From NCBI GenBank assembly GCA_021827985.1, contig JAKATL010000001.1, positions 244,376 to 308,375 of the forward strand: a DNA stretch of 64,000 nucleotides. The letters run 5' to 3'. A model generated the notes under the pieces. That model had not been told where the DNA came from, searched no databases, and worked only from the letters and a program-made list of their open reading frames with translations. Shown here one piece after another: positions 59,030-64,000 of this stretch; the stretch's first letter is position 1, and each line of letters begins with the position of its first letter. The position numbers and the translations under genes are program-made. The stretch comes from a bacterium (lineage in GTDB: Bacteria > Chloroflexota > Dormibacteria > Aeolococcales > Bog-877).

Positions 59030-59757
59030 CGTCGCTTCCGTGAGAGGAGACGGCGCCACCGTGCGGACTCCCTCGGCGGCGCCCCGGGCGCCTCCGGCCG
59101 GCCGGTGCTCGGTTCCTGCACGGTCCTCCACGTCATGCCGCCAGTGCTGCAGCTCTTCCCAGCGCGTAGGCCGCTGGTCTCCGGGCGAGAGGGCCAGGAA
59201 GGAAGGTTACAGCCCGTACCGGATTCGTACACCCCCATCATCGGCCTCCAGGCCCCCCAGGTGGATGGCGTGTTCAGCGGCGATTCCAAGAGCCATCGGG
59301 CTCATAAAGTGCGAGTGAGGATGGCGTAGCCATTGAAGTGACTCCCCTCGCCAGGCCGCCTGTACGCCCGCCCAATGTGGGCCCCCGCCACGGCAAAGGT
59401 GGCTCCGCTGAGATCGACCTGCGACGGCTCGAGGGATCCTCGGCGTTCCTTGGACTGACGCTAATCTTGCCCCTCCTCGGCCGCTTGATCGGAGACGTAA
59501 GCTCGGGTGCCGGACCACGAGGCCCCCCCGTGTGCCCGCCCAGGAGGCAGTTCCTCGGGAGGCCAAATCACCGCGCAGCGACTGGCGGCGGCGATTACAA
59601 GGCTGCTGTCAATTGACACGATGGACTCGGGGATGTCGAAGGCCGGCCAGGCACACGCGAACTTCAGGGTGCCGGGAGGAGGCAGCGGCCAGACCCAGTA
59701 CGTCTGCCGCCAGGCGAAGTTGCTTGCCGAGCCATCTCGACCCCAGAGAATCCAGAC

Positions 59758-60228
59758 CTACTGACATAGCGGGGCAGTTGATGTAAGGCTGGGGTGGTCC
59801 TTGACCGAGTATTGGAGGACCATCTCGGTCCCGGGGTAGGTGGTCTCGGGTGCCCGGCTGACCCACACGGCTAGATCTGCTTGATCGAGCCCGGGCACGG
59901 CGTGTCGACTGGCACCGCAGATCGGCCGGCGTGACCATCGAACCGCTTCGGAGCCCGCCAGCCAACTCTGGAGCGGGCGGCGGAAGGTCCAGGCCACCAA
60001 GACCGGAGCTCTCCCTGAGCCGAAACTGGGCGAGGCAGTTGGCGAAGTGCCGGCTTCGGTTGCCGTCTCAGCGGTGACCGGAGCGCCCGGCCACAAGCAA
60101 AGGTGAGGCGGTTCCTCGGCATCTGCGACAGCGGGTGGCGGACTCGAGTGGACCCTGCAGGCATCGATGAAGCGCCATCTGCCCAAGGCGACTCTGACGG
60201 TGGAGCCCAATCCGGGTTCCTCCGCCAT
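59758..60228 (-). CDS. possible hypothetical ORF of 156 residues or its remnant
   Basis: ATG 60228 opens MAEEPGLGSTVRVALGRW. The C-terminal part (WVSRAPETTYPGTEMVLQYS) looks protein-like, but third-position GC is clearly lower than in neighbouring genes and no Shine-Dalgarno is seen. No family is recognised. It could be a decayed or recently acquired gene. Confidence 0.25.
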   Translation of the reverse strand: MAEEPGLGSTVRVALGRWRFIDACRVHSSPPPAVADAEEPPHLCLWPGAPVTAETATEAGTSPTASPSFGSGRAPVLVAWTFRRPLQSWLAGSEAVRWSRRPICGASRHAVPGLDQADLAVWVSRAPETTYPGTEMVLQYSVKDHPSLTSTAPLCQ

Positions 60229-60281
60229 ATATTGGCGCTGGGAGAATTGATCGGGCGCATGCCCGGCAGGAGAGAAGGGAG

Positions 60282-63059
60282 ATGACCGCTCGCGACAACG
60301 GGCACGACCTGAGAGCTAACCGGTCCGGCCCTGCTCCGGTCGGACTGGTCGGGCGAGAGGCCGAGCGCGCGATTGCCACCTCGCTTCTTCAGGCGGCTCC
60401 ATTGGTCTCCGTCATCGGCCCTCCCGGGGTGGGGAAGACCGCGCTCCTGAGGTCGGTCGTTCAGCCCGGTCCCGGGGTGACCTGGGTTGACCTGTCCGGC
60501 CTGCCCCCGCGCGCCGCGCTCTCACGGATCCGTCAGGCACGGGGGCTCCACGGCGGAGTGGCAGGCGAGCCACTAAAGGCTCTTCTCCACGAGCAGGCTG
60601 GAGTCCTCGTCCTAGACGGTGCCGACCGCTGCCTCGCTCTCTGCGCCGACCTTGCCGCGAGGTCCGCGCCTGGCCCGGGACCGGCGAGGATCGTGGTCAC
60701 CGCACAGAGCCACCTCGCCGTCGTTGGCGAGGTTACGTGGACCCTGGGGCCCCTGAGCGTGCCCGCCACAGGCACTTCAACCCTCTCCGGGCTCGAGAGC
60801 TCGGAGAGTGGCAGTCTGCTCCTGCAGCTCCTACGACAGCTGTCGGTCTCCGTTTCGGACATGGACGCCCCCCTTCTGGGCCAGGCCTGCCGAAACCTCG
60901 GAGGTATGCCACTGGCACTGAAGCTCTTCAGTGCGACCGTGGCAACGCTGGGGGTGGGAGAGGCGTGCGCCATTCTCCGTCCTGGCCGGGCCGCGCTCTC
61001 CAGTGAGGACCCAGAGGGGATCGCGGTGGACCGAGCGCTCCGGCTCGCCACACGAAGCCTGAATCCCAGAGAGGTGGAGGTCCTCACCTGTCTGGCACAG
61101 TTTCCGGTCGGCCTCGCCCTGGAACAGATCGTCCTGGTGGCGGGTGCCAACAGCAGCGGCGCCGCCGAGGATTTGAGGGGAGTGCTCCAGGATCTTGCGG
61201 CCAGATCCCTGATCACGGCGACTTCCGGACGCAGCGGGGCACGCTACCGCGTGGAGACCGCCGTCACCGCACGGCTGGAATCCATCCCTGGGTGCCGGGA
61301 GTGGTGCTCCCAGGCCCGCCAGAAGCGCGCGCGATGGGGGCTTGAACTCGTCCAAGGTGCCGAGGCATCCCTGCTGACCGGCCCGGCCCAGCGCGCCTGG
61401 CTGGTGCGACTGGAGCGCGAGGAGGACAACGTGAGGGCCTGCCTGGGTGAGGCGATCGAAGCGGGTGACAGCTCCACGGCTGGGGGCCTTGCCGCTGAGC
61501 TATGGCGCTACTGGGAGTTGCGCGGGATGCTCGACGAGGGCCGGACCTGGCTCGATCAGGTGCTGAAGATGGTCGAAGTGGGTCCCGGCTTGCGCTGGCG
61601 GCTGCTGGACGGATCCGCGATGCTCGCCTGGCGTCAGGGCGACCACGAGTCGTCCCGCGCGGCGCTCCAGGAGGCGATGGAGATTGCGCAGCGTACAGGG
61701 TCGGAAGGGGAGGCCCGGTTGCTCCACCACCTGGGCCTGGTACAGGCCTTCGCCAACGAGGCGGACGAGGCCACCGACACCCTCCTTCGCGCGGCGGAGG
61801 CCCACGCTCGAGCAGGGGAGCTCGGGCAGTCGGCGATGGTCCACTCCACGCTGGGCCTGGTCCTGGCATCACGAGGTGATTTGCCCGGCGCCCACTTGCA
61901 TCTCGACCTGGCCCTGGGGGCTGGCACAATCGTCCGTGACAGTCACGCGCACGCCATCGCCGTCCTCCATCTGGGGCTCGTGACCACCCTGGAGGGGAAC
62001 CTCGACCAGGCGGCGGAGCACTTAGCCGGCGCCGCTCTGGAATTGCTCGACCTGGGCGACGAGAGGAGCGCCGCCTATGCGGCCCTGGGTCTGGCAGCGG
62101 CCCTCAGAGCCCGCGATCCCCGTTCCGCCCTAACCCTAGCGGAAGCCGCGGGAGCGGCAGTGGAGCGGTTGGGCACCCCGGTGCCCGAGCCGTGGGCCAG
62201 CCAGCTGGCGGCCGCCATGGCTGATTGTTGGTCAGATGTCGGTGAGGCGGAGGCGCACCGGCTCCTGAAAGAGGGGCGGGCTAAGTCCTTGGACGCTGCC
62301 CTCGCGGGAGTCGAGCCGCTGCTTCCAAGGGCGACCGAGTGCTCCTTGGAGCAGACCGTGAGGACCCTTGGCGGGTTCTCCGTCCGCGCCGGGGGCAGGG
62401 AAGTTGAGCTGGTGGGCCAGCCCGCGACGCTGGTCAAGCTGATGGCTTCGAGCCCGGGCGCCCTCCCCGTGGATGCGGTGATGGAGAGCGTCTGGCCCGG
62501 GGTCGATCCTCGCGTGGGCCGATGGCGCCTGCGCAACGTGCTTTCCAGGCTCCACCGCACCGTTCCCGGCCTCACAGTGCGAAGGGGCGAGACCCTGGAC
62601 TTCGCCCCCAGTGTGGGAGTCGACTCCCGCCGGTTCTCGGCGGCCTGTCGAGACGTCGTCGGCCGGCTGCGCTCAGCGGATCCGTCGGCCGCACGTCTGG
62701 GAGACCAACTCCTTCAAGAGTATCGGGGGGAGTTCCTCCCCGGCGACGTGTACGACGAGTGGGCCATTGCCGCCCGCGCCCGGCTGGGAGCGCAGAGGTT
62801 GCAGCTCCTGGATCAGCTCTCGGAGTGGGCTGTCCAGCACGGAGAGAGGGAGCGAGCGGAGGAGTGGATGCGGGAGGCCATCGATCACGATCCCTGGGAT
62901 GAGCGCCGCCACCTGCGCCTTGCCGAACTGCTTCGCGCGAGCGAGCGGCAGCTGGCCGCCCTCGAGGTTCTGCGGAACGCAGCGCAGGTCGCCCGGAGCG
63001 CTGGCCTCAGCCCGTCGGTCACCATCCTCGAACGGATGGAGGCCCTCCGCTCGCCCTAG
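60282..63059 (+). CDS. STAND-type ATPase regulator with TPRs and C-terminal winged-helix/BTAD (SARP/AfsR-like)
   Basis: 925 residues. A STAND/NB-ARC-like ATPase occupies about 20-380: Walker A GPPGVGKT (46-53), Walker B GVLVLDGAD (107-115), sensor ARIVVTAQSH. TPR-like helical repeats follow at about 385-680 (ALQEAMEIAQRTGSEGEARL, then GDLPGAHLHLDLAL). A winged-helix DNA-binding domain lies near 690-765 (TLGGFSVRAGGREVEL, then VMESVWPGVDPRVGRWRLRN), and a BTAD domain near 780-910. In AfsR/SARP proteins the DNA-binding and BTAD parts are N-terminal; here they are C-terminal. GGGAG precedes the ATG. Targets unknown. Confidence 0.9.
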   Translation: MTARDNGHDLRANRSGPAPVGLVGREAERAIATSLLQAAPLVSVIGPPGVGKTALLRSVVQPGPGVTWVDLSGLPPRAALSRIRQARGLHGGVAGEPLKALLHEQAGVLVLDGADRCLALCADLAARSAPGPGPARIVVTAQSHLAVVGEVTWTLGPLSVPATGTSTLSGLESSESGSLLLQLLRQLSVSVSDMDAPLLGQACRNLGGMPLALKLFSATVATLGVGEACAILRPGRAALSSEDPEGIAVDRALRLATRSLNPREVEVLTCLAQFPVGLALEQIVLVAGANSSGAAEDLRGVLQDLAARSLITATSGRSGARYRVETAVTARLESIPGCREWCSQARQKRARWGLELVQGAEASLLTGPAQRAWLVRLEREEDNVRACLGEAIEAGDSSTAGGLAAELWRYWELRGMLDEGRTWLDQVLKMVEVGPGLRWRLLDGSAMLAWRQGDHESSRAALQEAMEIAQRTGSEGEARLLHHLGLVQAFANEADEATDTLLRAAEAHARAGELGQSAMVHSTLGLVLASRGDLPGAHLHLDLALGAGTIVRDSHAHAIAVLHLGLVTTLEGNLDQAAEHLAGAALELLDLGDERSAAYAALGLAAALRARDPRSALTLAEAAGAAVERLGTPVPEPWASQLAAAMADCWSDVGEAEAHRLLKEGRAKSLDAALAGVEPLLPRATECSLEQTVRTLGGFSVRAGGREVELVGQPATLVKLMASSPGALPVDAVMESVWPGVDPRVGRWRLRNVLSRLHRTVPGLTVRRGETLDFAPSVGVDSRRFSAACRDVVGRLRSADPSAARLGDQLLQEYRGEFLPGDVYDEWAIAARARLGAQRLQLLDQLSEWAVQHGERERAEEWMREAIDHDPWDERRHLRLAELLRASERQLAALEVLRNAAQVARSAGLSPSVTILERMEALRSP

Positions 63060-63216
63060 AGAGGGCCTTGAGGAGCTCGACCGGGAACCACCCCGCTGGT
63101 GATGCGCCCGTGATGCAGGCCGCTTGTAACCTGCCAGCACTCTGATCTGACAGCCGGAGGCCATCCTCCGCTGCCTGATCGGTTGAGCAGCCGCTTGGAT
63201 CACAGGGGAGGAGACG
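63060..63216. other. regulator-to-membrane-gene spacer
   Basis: 157 bases without a gene. It holds the ribosome binding site GGGGAGGAG before the ATG at 63217. No clear promoter or hairpin is identified. Confidence 0.4.
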
Positions 63217-63837
63217 ATGGCAGACGTTGGCGCCACCCCCCTCGCGGAGGTCAGCGCGGGAGCACGGCACGCTCCTCCGGACAGTGCCGTGCGGGTGAAG
63301 ATCGTGCCGGTGCGCGGCTTGCCCTTGGTAGGCGCGGTGCTGGTCGGTTTGGTGTGGGCGATAGCCGCCAATGCCCTTTGGGCCCTGGACTTCTTCCACG
63401 TCGTCGCGGGAGCGGTGTGGACTGTTCTCGACCTGTTCCTGGGCTTTGTTCTCGGCCCCACGCTGGGCCGGCTCTCGATCCCCGCTCGGGGCGAGTTCAC
63501 CGCCCGGTTCATGCCCAAGATGGTGCTGATCATGCCCACAGCTGTGGTCTGCACCCTGGCCGCCGGATGGCAGCTCGCGCTGCACCTGGGGAACGTCCTG
63601 GCCAGCAGCCCCAACCATGGCTGGGTCGTGGCCTCGATGGTGGTGGTGGCGGTGATGGCCGTGATCGCCCTGGGGATCCTGGAGCCGGCCAACATCGCGG
63701 TCCTCTTCGAGATGCGCAAGCCGAGGCCCAACGGTGAGGTGATAGCCAGGCTCATGCGCCGGTTCATCTTCACGGCTGGCATCACCGGCGCCATGCAGGT
63801 GGCGACCCTGGTCATCATGACCCGGCTGGCGACGTGA
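63217..63837 (+). CDS. four-helix integral membrane protein, uncharacterised
   Basis: 206 residues. GGGGAGGAGACG precedes the ATG. A soluble head leads to four likely membrane segments (about 32-52, 63-85, 103-125 with LIMPTAVVCTLAAGWQL, 138-160) and a last helix. DFFHVVAGAVWTVLDLFLG resembles the HVxxG-xxW helix of DUF2269-like proteins, which I offer as a tentative relation. It is the gene directly downstream of the SARP-like regulator, a plausible target. TGATG couples it to the next gene. Confidence 0.75.
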   Translation: MADVGATPLAEVSAGARHAPPDSAVRVKIVPVRGLPLVGAVLVGLVWAIAANALWALDFFHVVAGAVWTVLDLFLGFVLGPTLGRLSIPARGEFTARFMPKMVLIMPTAVVCTLAAGWQLALHLGNVLASSPNHGWVVASMVVVAVMAVIALGILEPANIAVLFEMRKPRPNGEVIARLMRRFIFTAGITGAMQVATLVIMTRLAT

Positions 63838-64000
63838 TGGAGGCAGGCGACGTGAAGGTCCAGGGACCGGGAGATCCCCAGGACGTGCTGAACCGCCACG
63901 TTCCCCCGGTGGCGGAGCTGACCGTGGGATCGCTGGCGCTGATGCTGGTGGGAGGTGTCTACATCGGTGCCCACCTGCCGGGCAACGTTCCCCTGCTGGT
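63837..64000 (+). CDS. membrane protein, 5' part only
   Basis: ATG 63837 overlaps the preceding stop (TGATG) and the frame stays open to the window end (54 codons). It starts MEAGDVKVQGPGDPQDVLNR, then a hydrophobic helix LTVGSLALMLVGGVYIGAHL begins. It is coupled to the upstream membrane protein and probably forms a pair with it. Identity unknown. Confidence 0.7.
   Translation, partial: MEAGDVKVQGPGDPQDVLNRHVPPVAELTVGSLALMLVGGVYIGAHLPGNVPLL

Larger units (their letters stand above)
58340..60281. other. 1.9 kb stretch with almost no recognisable genes
   Basis: No frame here shows a conserved motif, a good start context and the strong third-position GC typical of the rest of the window at the same time. 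Sequence is somewhat less GC-biased by codon position, with more A and T runs around 58900-59000 and 59740-59850. Two weak minus-strand frames are listed separately. It may be degraded coding DNA or a non-coding spacer between tRNA-Leu and the regulator. Confidence 0.5.

Noticed and set aside
1..64000. CRISPR array, prophage, transposase or integrase
   Set aside because: No regularly spaced repeats, no DDE or integrase motifs and no phage structural genes were seen in the frames inspected.

Overview
This is a GC-rich (about 70 percent by eye) chromosomal window from a bacterium that I place, by inference only, near Chloroflexota or 'Candidatus Dormibacterota'. The grounds are very high GC, a fused transaldolase/glucose-6-phosphate isomerase, HrcA/CIRCE heat-shock control, a PMT-type mannosyltransferase and an F420-linked NADP reductase. 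Nearly all genes are housekeeping or central metabolism. I see no prophage, insertion sequence, CRISPR array or integron.

Layout. 1-700: start of a membrane protein running off the left edge, and two CAT-anticodon tRNAs (one is initiator tRNA-fMet with a clear sigma70 promoter). 700-8100 (minus): rpsU-ybeY-pth-mfd-mazG-FtsB-like-Asp-box lipoprotein. 8102-10843: divergent alpha/beta hydrolase and rsmE plus a GalT-like protein. 10879-14260 (minus): hsp20, dnaJ, grpE, hrcA behind a perfect CIRCE element, without dnaK. 14310-18923: VIT-type transporter, hemW-lepA, GNAT protein. 18875-22994 (minus): unknown-bchD-bchI-65 aa ORF-DUF2795. 23053-28493: npdG and a pyruvate dehydrogenase operon pdhA-pdhB-pdhC-lpdA. 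28739-29956: a structured leader with a 135 aa gene, and a convergent coiled-coil gene. 29984-36402 (minus): tkt, tal-pgi fusion, pgl, rpe. 36495-40394: amidohydrolase, gdhA and gnd. 40460-50834: GT-C-like membrane protein, class V aminotransferase, acyl-CoA carboxyltransferase, a duplicated-domain protein, rnhB, MBL hydrolase, MFS transporter, glycosyltransferase, amidohydrolase. 50886-58165 (minus): a compact series tusD-tusC-tusB-thiF-like-mtnP-PH-domain protein-PMT-GT-C. 58257-58339: tRNA-Leu(TAA). 58340-60281: almost gene-free and compositionally different. 60282-64000: a STAND/TPR regulator with a C-terminal SARP-like output module and two membrane proteins.

Two window-wide traits stand out. 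First, many operon-leading genes have a TANNNT-like -10 box ending exactly 6 or 7 bases before the start codon (positions 285, 8944, 9024, 14310, 20479, 22994, 28493, 36402, 36495, 46266, 58165), the spacing expected of leaderless mRNAs. Other genes have good Shine-Dalgarno sites. Second, genes inside operons are stitched together by overlapping stop/start codons (ATGA, GTGA, TTGA, TGATG and apparently CTGA), and convergent genes often abut or overlap with no visible terminator. Start codons were re-chosen on this basis in many entries; rpsU and ybeY appear to use CTG.

The most interesting candidates are the TusBCD-like sulfur relay joined to a ThiF/MoeB-like E1 enzyme; the BchI/BchD ATPase pair with three uncharacterised partners and no large chelatase subunit; the CTG-initiated rpsU/ybeY pair; the leaderless promoter architecture; and the structured leader upstream of 28905.
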